Source: PWND01 sp964601515
Lineage (GTDB): Bacteria > Bacteroidota > Bacteroidia > Bacteroidales > UBA7960
NCBI GenBank assembly: GCA_964601515.1
Contig: CAZRNU010000106.1
Location: 1 to 10,699 of the forward strand
DNA: 10,699 nt
Direction: 5' to 3'
The notes under the pieces are model-generated. The model did not search any database, was not told the origin of the DNA, and worked only from the letters and a program-made list of their open reading frames with translations. Within the stretch, counting starts at the first letter, position 1; each line of letters opens with the position of its first letter. Shown here one piece after another: positions 1-8,600 of this stretch. A program made the translations under genes and the position numbers.

Positions 1-109
1 CGACACGGAACAAAAAAGCTTATAACATGCTAAAATATAATGATTTCAAAGAACGAAAATATATTTTAAGTGGACACTAATGATATTTTTCATTAGATAA
101 TTTTTGTTA
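1..109. other. Left flank, no gene supported
   Basis: This is the stretch between the copA stop codon and the window edge. It is very AT-rich and holds one perfect 7-bp inverted repeat (77-96, listed separately). A plus-strand frame stays open from the edge to a TAA at 78-80 (25 codons), but an open run of that length is expected by chance in DNA this AT-rich, so it is not called as a gene. No tRNA, rRNA or repeat array is visible. Confidence 0.6.
77..96. terminator. Weak stem-loop past the end of copA
   Basis: CTAATGA (77-83) and TCATTAG (90-96) form a perfect 7-bp stem with a 6-nt loop, starting 13 nt after the copA stop codon. Read leftward, the stem is not followed by a U tract. Read rightward, it is followed by ATAATTTTTG. 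It therefore fits better as a stop for transcripts entering from the left, or as a weak two-way terminator between convergent genes. The stem is AT-rich, and chance is a real alternative. Confidence 0.3.
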
Positions 110-2605
110 TTATAAATTTATATTTTTTAATCTCAAAGCGTTTAGTATAACGCAAAACGAGCTTAAACTCATCGCAATAGCAGCAATCATAGGTGATAAT
201 AGAATTCCAAAAAATGGATATAAAACACCAGCAGCAATTGGCACACCTAATGCGTTGTATATAAATGCAAAAAATAAATTTTGCTTTATATTTTTCATTG
301 TTGCATGACTTAGTTTTTTAGCCTTTACAATTCCCAACAAGTCTCCCTTTAAGAGTGTTATAGAAGCACTTTCAATTGCAACATCCGTACCTGTACCCAT
401 GGCTATACCGACATCTGATTGAGCTAGAGCCGGAGCATCGTTTATTCCATCTCCAGCCATAGCAACCACCTTATCTTCTTTTTGTAATCTGTGTATTTCG
501 TTCAATTTATCACCGGGCAAACATTGTGCTTTAAAATCAGTTAATCCTAATTCATCTGCAACAGCCTTTGCCGTAAGTTCATTATCTCCGGTTAACATGA
601 TTACTTGTACATTTTGCTTTAAAAGCATATGTATTGCTTCTTGGCTTGTTTTCTTTATTGCATCAGTAATACAAATATAACCTGCTATCTCAGCATTTAC
701 TGCAAGGTACGATACGGTTTTGCCCATACTTTGTTCCTGCTTTACTTCTCTTTCTACTGATTCAGGAATTTGAACATTTATTTGCTCCATTAGTTGCTTA
801 TTACCTAATGCAAGTTTGTTATTTGCAACATATCCGATAACACCTTTACCAGAAACAGCCTCAAAATCGGATATATTATCTGTTTTAGATTGAACAGTTT
901 TACCATAATCAACAACGGCTTTAGCTAATGGATGTTCACTATACTGATTAAGTGAAGCACTGTAATATATAACATCCTCTTCAGTAAAACTTCCAAAGGA
1001 GCTTACCTTACCAACTGTTGGTTTACCTTCTGTTATCGTACCTGTTTTATCTACAATAAGAACATTTACCTTATCAAATTTTTCAAGAGCAGCAGCATCC
1101 TTTATTAAGATTCCATTCTGAGCTCCTTTTCCTATACCAACCATTACAGACATAGGAGTTGCAAGTCCTAATGCACATGGGCAGGCAATTATCAATACTG
1201 CAAGTGCATTGCTAAATGCAAATACATAAGCTGGTGCAGGCCCCCATATCAACCATACAGCAAATGTGAGTAAGGCGATAACAATTACCACTGGAACAAA
1301 TACGCGGGATATTCTATCTGCCAACTTTTGGATAGGTGCTTTTGAACGACTTGCATTCTCAACCATTGTTATAATTTGAGATAGAATAGTTTCGCTTCCG
1401 ACCTTTTCTGCTATCATTGTAAAGGAACTTGTTCCGTTTATTGTGCCGGAAGTAACTGTATCCCCTTTTATTTTATCCACAGGTATCGGTTCGCCGGAAA
1501 TCATTGACTCATCAATACTGCCTGTGCCTTCCAATACATATCCGTCAACCGGGATTTTATCTCCGGGTTTTACACGTAAAACATCACCTTTTTTTATTTC
1601 ACTGATAGGTATTGATCTATCCTCTCCATTAATTACCAATGTCGATTCGGTTGGAGCTAATTTCAAAAGTTCTTTCAATGCAGTGTTTGTTCTACTATGC
1701 GCTTTAGCTTCTAAAAGTTGTCCAAGTAAGACTAAAGTAAGGATAACTGTTACTGCCTCAAAATATAAAAACACTTGACCATTATGTCCCCTAAATTGAT
1801 CAGGAAATATGGACGGAAATAATAACGCTACTATGCTGTATGTAAATGCTGCTCCCGTACCTATACCTATCAGAGTAAACATGTTTAGATTCATTGTTCT
1901 GATTGAAGTCCATGCCCTCTGAAAAAACATCCAAGTAGCGTAGAATACAACAGGAATTGAAAGTGCAAACTGTAATTTACTTGAAATAGCAGGTGAAATT
2001 ATTTTTGAAACAGGATTTTCGGGTATCATTTCAAGCATTGCCAATACAAATACAGGGATGGTGAAAAGTACTGCTATTTTGAATTTCTTCAATAGATTGT
2101 TATAGGTAGCATCTTCTTCTTCAGTTTGCATGGGCACTAAATCCATACCACAAATGGGACAGCTTCCCGGTTCAGGTTTAATAATTTCCGGGTGCATCGG
2201 GCATGTATACTCACTTGCTGTAATTTCAGGCTGCTTTATCAAATCCATACCACAAACAGGACAACTTCCCAATCTTTCGTAAGTTTTATCCCCTTCGCAA
2301 TACATAGGACAGTAATATATTCCTTTACCTCTATCGACCTTCGGAGTTTTCATACTTGCCGAACCACAGCAACCTGAATGATTTTTATGTTCTTTTCCTT
2401 TGATTTCCTCAATTGTGTAACTGCCAATTTCGGATAATGCTTTTTGAAATGTTTGAGTAGGGATATGCTTGTCCATCGTAATGATAGCCTCAGGAGGTGT
2501 TAAGGTTACAACGGACTTAACACCCTCTAAGCTATTCAATGCTTTTTCTACTTTACTTAAGCAACCATGACATGTCATGTTGCCGATTTTAAATTTATGT
2601 GTCAT
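110..2605 (-). CDS. copA: Cu(I)/Ag(I)-exporting P1B-type ATPase (CopA family)
   Basis: Inner-membrane ATPase that pumps Cu(I) or Ag(I) from cytoplasm to periplasm; 831 residues. In order: an N-terminal HMA domain (about 1-68) with CxxC at C12/C15; a short His/Cys linker (H73, H76, C79, C80); two heavy-metal-binding modules, C99-M120 (C99, C103, C115, C118) and C135-M154 (C135, H138, C149, C152); then eight membrane helices. P-type hallmarks are TGE-type SGEP (370-373), CPC in TM6 (475-477), phosphorylation site DKTGT (D519), the HP motif (H558) and GDGINDAP (718-725). Y783/N784 and M812/S815/S816 in the last two helices fit the Cu(I)-specific P1B-1 class rather than Zn/Cd pumps. The start lies 3 nt after the cusB stop, so translation is probably coupled. 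It is the last gene of the operon, and all catalytic motifs are intact. Function is secure; the choice between Cu and Ag is not decidable from sequence. Confidence 0.96.
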   Translation of the reverse strand: MTHKFKIGNMTCHGCLSKVEKALNSLEGVKSVVTLTPPEAIITMDKHIPTQTFQKALSEIGSYTIEEIKGKEHKNHSGCCGSASMKTPKVDRGKGIYYCPMYCEGDKTYERLGSCPVCGMDLIKQPEITASEYTCPMHPEIIKPEPGSCPICGMDLVPMQTEEEDATYNNLLKKFKIAVLFTIPVFVLAMLEMIPENPVSKIISPAISSKLQFALSIPVVFYATWMFFQRAWTSIRTMNLNMFTLIGIGTGAAFTYSIVALLFPSIFPDQFRGHNGQVFLYFEAVTVILTLVLLGQLLEAKAHSRTNTALKELLKLAPTESTLVINGEDRSIPISEIKKGDVLRVKPGDKIPVDGYVLEGTGSIDESMISGEPIPVDKIKGDTVTSGTINGTSSFTMIAEKVGSETILSQIITMVENASRSKAPIQKLADRISRVFVPVVIVIALLTFAVWLIWGPAPAYVFAFSNALAVLIIACPCALGLATPMSVMVGIGKGAQNGILIKDAAALEKFDKVNVLIVDKTGTITEGKPTVGKVSSFGSFTEEDVIYYSASLNQYSEHPLAKAVVDYGKTVQSKTDNISDFEAVSGKGVIGYVANNKLALGNKQLMEQINVQIPESVEREVKQEQSMGKTVSYLAVNAEIAGYICITDAIKKTSQEAIHMLLKQNVQVIMLTGDNELTAKAVADELGLTDFKAQCLPGDKLNEIHRLQKEDKVVAMAGDGINDAPALAQSDVGIAMGTGTDVAIESASITLLKGDLLGIVKAKKLSHATMKNIKQNLFFAFIYNALGVPIAAGVLYPFFGILLSPMIAAIAMSLSSFCVILNALRLKNINL

Positions 2606-2608
2606 AAC

Positions 2609-4192
2609 CTATCGGTATTTGCAGCAATCAGGTAAAGCGTTGTAAGTTGCTTGGTCTGCTTTGTATTTATCGGTGTCGTGACCAACTTTAGCCATAGCCT
2701 TACTGATAGCGTCTATTGATGTTTTCGATGATTCAAAATTAACATGTAACTGTTTAGCATTTTGATCCCAAGTTGCAGTGGTAACTCCGGCAATTGTCTT
2801 TGCTGCCGTTTCAATTCGTTCCTTACACATTTCGCAACTGCCGTTTACATTTATCGCAGCGTGTTCTGTCTTAGCATTACTCTTGCTTGAAGTTCCACCT
2901 GACATATCATGTCCTTCATGCCCGGTCATTGGTTGTGATGCTTCATTGTTCATCATACTTCTTTTGCCTTCAAGTTGTGCGCTTGCATCAATAGAGAATA
3001 CACCGTTTGTAACTATTCTTTCGCCTTCTGTTAAACCTTCTAATACGACATACGAATCGCCCAGTGACGGCCCGAGTTCAATTTCACGCAGTTTGAAAAT
3101 AGGGGAATTGCTATTCGCCTGTTTAACGTAAACAATTGAGCGTTTCCCTGTCCAAAGTATAGCTGTTTTTGGAATCACAATTTCATTCTTCAATTGTTTT
3201 AGCGGAGCATTTACTATCGCGCTTGCATACATTTCGGGCTTCAATTCCATCCCGGGATTTGATGTTTCCACTCTGACTTTTGCAGTACGTGTAGTTTTAT
3301 CTATAATAGGGTCAATAAAGGATATGTTGCCAGAAAACTTTTTGCCCGGAATAGCCTGTAGGGTAAATTCGAGCTTATCGCCAACCTTAAGAAATGGCAG
3401 GTCAACTTCATAAGCATCAAACATTGCCCACACTCTTGATAAATTTGCGATGTCAAATAATACACTTCCGGCTGTAATATAATCTCCCTGACTAACTTTC
3501 TTCGAAATAACAATCCCGCTTGTATTTGCCTTAATATCAATATTCGGCGATACATTACCCGACGTTTCGATTTTATAAATCTGCTCATCTGTTAATTTCC
3601 ACAATCTTAACTTTTCTTTTGCAGCTTCAACTAATCTCGGCTGAGTTTCTTTCAGTTTAATTGCCTCCAACAATTCTTGTTGAGCATTTAGCAGGTCGGG
3701 AGAGTAAATGGTTGCAATGGTTGCCCCCTGTCTTACACTTTCTCCTGTAAAGTCAACATACAATTTCTCAATACGCCCTCCGACATGTGCCGTTTGTGAT
3801 TGAAGGCTTCGTTCATCAGGCTGGATTGTTCCGTACAAAGACACTTCTTTAATCGGCCTTTCTCGGCTCACTACAGAAGTTTGAACATTAGCAAGTGCCG
3901 CAGCTTCCTCTGATAGTTCTATTGCTCCATCATCAGCTATATCACTTGAACCGCCTGTTCTTAAAGGAATTAAATCCATTGCACAAATAGGACATTTGCC
4001 GGGTTTGTCTTGTTTTATCTGTGGGTGCATCGAGCATGTCCAAACTTGGTTCTCTACAACTTCTTTATGTTCGCTTTCATCATGTCCACTTGATGAGCCT
4101 CCAAAAATGAGCCACCCAACGAACAGTCCTATCAAAAGCAATAAAGCATATCTTAAATATTTGCTTTTGAATATATTTTTGATCTTTTCCAT
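2609..4192 (-). CDS. cusB: CusB-like RND periplasmic adaptor with N-terminal metal module and C-terminal HMA domain
   Basis: Membrane-fusion protein linking the CusA pump to the CusC channel; 527 residues. A hydrophobic segment (about 14-30) with no lipobox cysteine anchors it in the inner membrane. Next is a heavy-metal-binding module (51-77; C53, H56, C67, C70, M72), then two lipoyl-like halves (about 139-170 and 220-250) flanking a short helical hairpin, a beta-barrel domain (about 256-330) and a membrane-proximal domain (to about 405). A Met/His-rich linker (M413, M414, M422, H425, H428, M430) leads to an HMA-like domain (about 446-510) with C453/C456 and a C-terminal Cys pair (C523, C524). 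E. coli CusB is shorter and lacks both cysteine modules. In this phylum the HMA fusion is known and may stand in for the separate chaperone CusF, though that role is inferred. It starts 2 nt after the cusC stop. Confidence 0.94.
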   Translation of the reverse strand: MEKIKNIFKSKYLRYALLLLIGLFVGWLIFGGSSSGHDESEHKEVVENQVWTCSMHPQIKQDKPGKCPICAMDLIPLRTGGSSDIADDGAIELSEEAAALANVQTSVVSRERPIKEVSLYGTIQPDERSLQSQTAHVGGRIEKLYVDFTGESVRQGATIATIYSPDLLNAQQELLEAIKLKETQPRLVEAAKEKLRLWKLTDEQIYKIETSGNVSPNIDIKANTSGIVISKKVSQGDYITAGSVLFDIANLSRVWAMFDAYEVDLPFLKVGDKLEFTLQAIPGKKFSGNISFIDPIIDKTTRTAKVRVETSNPGMELKPEMYASAIVNAPLKQLKNEIVIPKTAILWTGKRSIVYVKQANSNSPIFKLREIELGPSLGDSYVVLEGLTEGERIVTNGVFSIDASAQLEGKRSMMNNEASQPMTGHEGHDMSGGTSSKSNAKTEHAAINVNGSCEMCKERIETAAKTIAGVTTATWDQNAKQLHVNFESSKTSIDAISKAMAKVGHDTDKYKADQATYNALPDCCKYR

Positions 4193-4194
4193 AA

Positions 4195-5649
4195 TTATTC
4201 TTTTTCTGTATTTGATATTAATCTTTGTAATGATGCAATCATAGTATTATACTCAGCAATTGCTTCCGATTGTTTCAATTGATAATCAAGAAGCTGTCGT
4301 TGAACTTGCATAACATTTGTCAAATCGCTTTTACCTGAAATAAATTCCTGTATAATGATGTTATAAGTTGTTTGAGCAAGTTCCGTTTGCTTAATATAAA
4401 GCTCAATTTTTCTATCTGCATCGTTGATTTGATGTTTAACAGTGTAATACTGAGCTTCCAACTCCTTCTGTGTGTTAGCGTACTTTTCCTGACTTGATTG
4501 CCAATACAGCATACTTTCCTTTTGTTGTGCGTTGTATTTTTTTCTGAATATTGGCAGGGTTACCGATACCATAGGCATTATCATGTCTTTCCCATTCATA
4601 TGTGTGATGGGAAGTCCCATACCATCATCCATTCTTTTATTAATCATGGTATAGTTAATACCAACACCAAACATCGGATAGCTCATCTTCTTATCCATTT
4701 CGCCTTTTGCTTTGTATGCTAACGATTCTTCTGTAATCATTTTCAGCATCGGATTATTATCCATAATGTTTTCTAATGTACTTTCTTCATTATCATAAAC
4801 AAATGGTAGTTTTTCAAATCTATCTGGTATAACAACACTTTCATTAGCAGGTCGACTTAGAAGAGAATTAAACTTAGCTTTAGCTGCTATCATTTCAGAA
4901 TTGATGCTTTTGATATTATTATCTAACTCAGCGATTTCCAACTGTATTCTTAATACATCGGACATGCCAGAGGAGGCTCCCCCCATGCCGCCACCGCCAG
5001 CAGACATACTCGCAGTGGTAGTCTGAGCAGCTTGTCCGCCTCCCATACCCATTCCTCCCATTCCTCCTGATGAGTTTGCGGCAACAGGTGTGGTTGAAGC
5101 AGAAGGGGTAGAAGCAGCTTTTGATGATGCTCCTGTATTTGAACTTGAGAATCTGCGTAAAGCCAACTCTTCGAGATGTGTCAAGATATCTTTATTAGCT
5201 TGCGTATTTACCAAACGTTGTTGAAGATTACACAAAACAAACCATTGATTATAAATTTCGAAATATAGATTATCTCGAGTTTCTCTGAACTTCTCGTATG
5301 CCATTTTTGACATATGTTGAGCCTCCGTTCTTGCAGCTTTTCGTGTACCAAACCAAGGAAACATTTGCATCAGCTTAAAATCGGCTACTTGTTTACCATC
5401 AATAATATCCATCGGTTGTAGAAAAAAACCTATTTCCAATTGTGGATCTGCAAATGCACCGGCTTGAGGTATTTTTTGAAGAGAAGCCTCATATACGGCA
5501 AATTCTGATTTCAACAAATGATTGTTATACGCTGCAATCCTCAAATAGTGCTGCAATGAATCAGCTTCCTGAGCATGGATGGTATTTGCACTAACTATTA
5601 ATACAAACACTAAAATATATTTATTAAATATTATCCGAAGCATAATCAT
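4195..5649 (-). CDS. cusC: CusC-like outer-membrane efflux channel (TolC family)
   Basis: Outer-membrane exit duct of the CusCBA complex. With the start at 5649 it has 484 residues: a signal peptide (1-26, ending IHA before Q27), then two OMF repeats. The first beta-hairpin lies near 73-100 and the second near 326-367. The periplasmic-tip motif of repeat 2 is canonical (F436, G439, D442, then VMQVQRQL). The same site in repeat 1, after RRF (165-167), is split by about 60 low-complexity residues rich in Gly, Ser, Ala, Thr and Met before SDVL (230-233). No lipobox cysteine follows the signal peptide. Start choice: the open frame extends to 5730, but that adds 27 mostly basic residues ahead of the signal peptide and would overlap cusA by 107 nt. 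Starting at 5649 leaves 26 nt of overlap. ATG at 5643 (two residues shorter) is equally possible. Confidence 0.9.
   Translation of the reverse strand: MIMLRIIFNKYILVFVLIVSANTIHAQEADSLQHYLRIAAYNNHLLKSEFAVYEASLQKIPQAGAFADPQLEIGFFLQPMDIIDGKQVADFKLMQMFPWFGTRKAARTEAQHMSKMAYEKFRETRDNLYFEIYNQWFVLCNLQQRLVNTQANKDILTHLEELALRRFSSSNTGASSKAASTPSASTTPVAANSSGGMGGMGMGGGQAAQTTTASMSAGGGGMGGASSGMSDVLRIQLEIAELDNNIKSINSEMIAAKAKFNSLLSRPANESVVIPDRFEKLPFVYDNEESTLENIMDNNPMLKMITEESLAYKAKGEMDKKMSYPMFGVGINYTMINKRMDDGMGLPITHMNGKDMIMPMVSVTLPIFRKKYNAQQKESMLYWQSSQEKYANTQKELEAQYYTVKHQINDADRKIELYIKQTELAQTTYNIIIQEFISGKSDLTNVMQVQRQLLDYQLKQSEAIAEYNTMIASLQRLISNTEKE
4570..4698 (-). other. Met-rich segment of CusC, predicted extracellular loop
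   Basis: Ten methionines fall within 43 residues (318-360, counting from the 5649 start), most of them between two predicted beta-strands (GVGINYTM and PMVSVTLPIF). By OMF topology the stretch between these strands faces the cell exterior. Methionine is the preferred ligand of Cu(I) and Ag(I) outside the cytoplasm, so a role in ion release is conceivable, but that is inference. Confidence 0.5.
4960..5148 (-). other. Low-complexity Gly/Met/Ser/Thr insertion in CusC
   Basis: This encodes residues 168-230 of CusC. It starts as a Ser/Ala/Thr/Pro-rich stretch and then becomes Gly/Met-rich (GGMGGMGMGGG, GGGGMGG), with six methionines in all. The DNA here is clearly more GC-rich than its surroundings, consistent with Gly and Ala codons. 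It interrupts the repeat-1 motif exactly where repeat 2 reads through, so it is an insertion at the predicted periplasmic helix-hairpin tip. Confidence 0.7.
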
Positions 5650-8600
5650 TATTATTTTCTGTGATTTCTTTTTTCTTTTCTCTCTTAATTGCCGATTCTC
5701 TCCACCAGCACTGAAATACCGGAACCACAAACATGGTCATGGATTGAATAAGCATACCTCCGAAGGTAGGAATTGCCATCGGAACCATTATCTCTGCACC
5801 CTTGCCTTGAGCCGTTAGAACAGGTAATAAGGCTATCAATGATGCAGCTGTTGTCATAGCTGCAGGACGTACCCTTTTGAGTCCTGCGGATACCACAGCT
5901 TCTCTGATAGCCTCCTTGGTTCTTGGGTCTCTTTCAATAAATGTATCATGTATATATGTTCCCATCAACACTCCGTCATCCGTTGCAACGCCAAACAGAG
6001 CAATAAATCCGACCCATACGGCAACACTTAGATTTATGGGATGCATTTGGAATAAATCCCGCATATTGGTTCCTGCCACTGCAAAGTTCATAAACCAATC
6101 CTGACCGTATAGCCATAATAAAATAAATCCTCCCGAAAATGCAACAAAAACTCCTGAAAAGTGGATAAGTGATGCGGTAACTGTTCTGAACTGAAAGTAA
6201 AGAACTAAGAGTACCATCATTAGCACCAAAGGAACAATTATCATTAAACGATTTGTTGCACGTTCTTGCTGCTCATAGTTACCTGCAAACTTATAGTTTA
6301 CTGCTTCCGGTAGTTTTAATTCGCCTGAAGCTATTTTCTCCGAAAGAATTTTATCAGCTTCCTTTACCACATCAACTTCTGCCTTGCCCTGTAATTTGTC
6401 AAATATCACATAGCCCACTAAAAACGTATTCTCGCTTTGAATCATTTGTGCGCCCTTGGTGTAAATTATGTCGGCAAGGTCATTAAGCGGTACCTGAGCA
6501 CCCGTAGCAGTTGGAACAAGCAACTTGCCTAATTCTTCCGGACTGTCTCTCAATTCCCTTGCATAACGTAAACGTACAGGGAAACGCTCTCTGCCTTCAA
6601 CGGTTGTTGTTAGACTCATTCCTCCTACAGCCGCAGATAATATCTCTTGTAAATCACCGACATTAACGCCGTATCTTGCCATATTTCTTCTATTGAGCTT
6701 AATTTCAAGATAAGGGGCACCTACTGCTCTGTCGTAAAAAACGGAAGAACTGACTACGGATGGTACTCCTTTAAGCACTTGCTCTATGGCTTTTCCTCCT
6801 TCCTCAATCGACTCCAAATCCGGGCCGTAAACTTTTACTCCCATTGGTGCTCTCATTCCTGTTGAAAGCATTACAAGGCGAGCTTCAATAGGTTGCAACT
6901 TAGGTGCTGAGGTTAGTCCCGGCATGTGAGTTACATTCACAATTTCCTGCCATATATCATCCGTATTCCTGATATTAGGCCTCCATTGCCTGTAATAATC
7001 ACCTCTTTTATCTTTAACCAAACTATCGACAGGTATTAATCTAAATCCGTCTTTTGGATTATAGGTATTTCCGCTTATCAGCAAGTATTCTCCTTTTGAG
7101 TTTGTCTTAAACCTTTGCCTCTGCCCGTCTTCATTAAGAGCGTATTCAGGTCGATAGTTGATCGTATTTTCAAACATTTGTATGGGAGCAGGGTCTAAGG
7201 CAGAGTTAACTCGCCCCCACTTACCGACTGCTGTTTCCACTTCTGGAATTTTAGCTAAACGTTTATCTAATAGCTCAATGAACTCTAAATTTTGCTCAAT
7301 CCCTGTATGTGGCATACTTGTAGGCATCAATAAAAATGAGCCTTCATGTAGACTGGGCATAAACTCCTGACCAATGCCCGGAAATTTTTCGCTTGCTGCT
7401 TCCCAAAATGCTGTTTTTCTAAATTCTTTCCAACCAACAGTTTCAAAGCCTGTAGCAACAAAGCCAAACACTCGATTAAATCCGATCCAAATAACTAATC
7501 CAAAAACTACTACAGTTATTGGCAACATCATAAACTTGAATCTGTTTGCCAAACACCATCGTAGAATTTTTTCGTAAAAAACCACAATCGTCCACATTAA
7601 CCCCATTACCACAGCTATGGCCAATGATACAAATACGATATTGACAAGCATTCCTTTTTCGGGGCCTAATGGTAGCCACGATTGAGCCAAAATATATGTA
7701 ACGATAACCAGTGCAATGCCAATATTGATATAGTTGCTTAGATTTTTATTTTTCCATTTATGTGCAAATAAATTGTTTGCTCCAAGAGCGATTAAGCCTA
7801 TCGCAAGTATATTACCATAAACAATTAAAAAGGCTAAACCGGCAGCAATCAGAATATAATTCAGTACTTTTCTGATTTTAGCAGAATTAATTTTGAACGA
7901 AAAAACGAAATAAGCAAGCGTTGGAAGTATTATCAATCCCAATACAAATGAAAAACCGAGAGTAAAGGTTTTTGTATAAGCTAAAGGAGCAAACAATTTC
8001 CCTTCCTGTGCTTCCATTGCAAAAACGGGTAAGAAGCTAACAATAGTAGTCATCATAGCAACAGTTAATGCTCCTGACACTTCCCCAATAGCCTTTTTGA
8101 TTAGTTGAAGTAATGGCTTCCCTTTCTTGGCATCTTTATTTTCAGGCATTTCCATATGCCGGATAATGTTTTCGACAAAGACTGTCCCCACATCAACCAT
8201 TACCCCGATTGCAATTGCAATACCTGATAGTGCAACAATATTTGCACTTATGCCTGTATATTTCATCAGGATAAATGTGGCTAATACAGCTATCGGCAGT
8301 AAACTGGCAATGATGACTGAGGCTCGAAGGTTGAGAACCAATACTATGATTACAATAATACAAATAAGTATTTCTTCCATTAAAGAGCTTTCAAGCGTTC
8401 CTATTGTCTCTTTAATGATACCAGTACGATCATAAAACGGAACAACGGTTACTTTAGAAACCGTACCATCCTCAAGAGTCTTTTGAGGCAATCCGGCTTC
8501 CATCTCTTTTATCTTTTCCTTAACGTTGTTAATTACTTCTAATGGATTTGAACCATAACGTGCTACAACAACGCCTCCGACTGCTTCCACACCTTCCTTA

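Noticed and set aside
1..80. Plus-strand open frame entering from the left edge and ending at TAA 78-80, as a partial gene
   Set aside because: Only 25 codons, in very AT-rich DNA where an open run of this length in one of three frames is expected fairly often. The peptide resembles no family I recognise.
1443..1778. Plus-strand open frames of 60-120 codons opposite the pump and ATPase genes (for example here, 2778-3131 and 8127-8435)
   Set aside because: They lie antisense to well-conserved genes, have low-complexity Ser/Ile/Thr-rich translations, and match no family. They are shadows of the real reading frames.
3301..3588. Minus-strand frame of 95 codons inside cusB, as a possible frameshift or nested gene
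   Set aside because: The cusB frame runs unbroken through this stretch with conserved lipoyl and barrel motifs. The alternate frame has no recognisable domain.
5650..5730. Longer CusC start at 5730
   Set aside because: It adds 27 mostly polar, basic residues ahead of a good signal peptide and overlaps the end of cusA by 107 nt. ATG at 5649 or 5643 is more credible.
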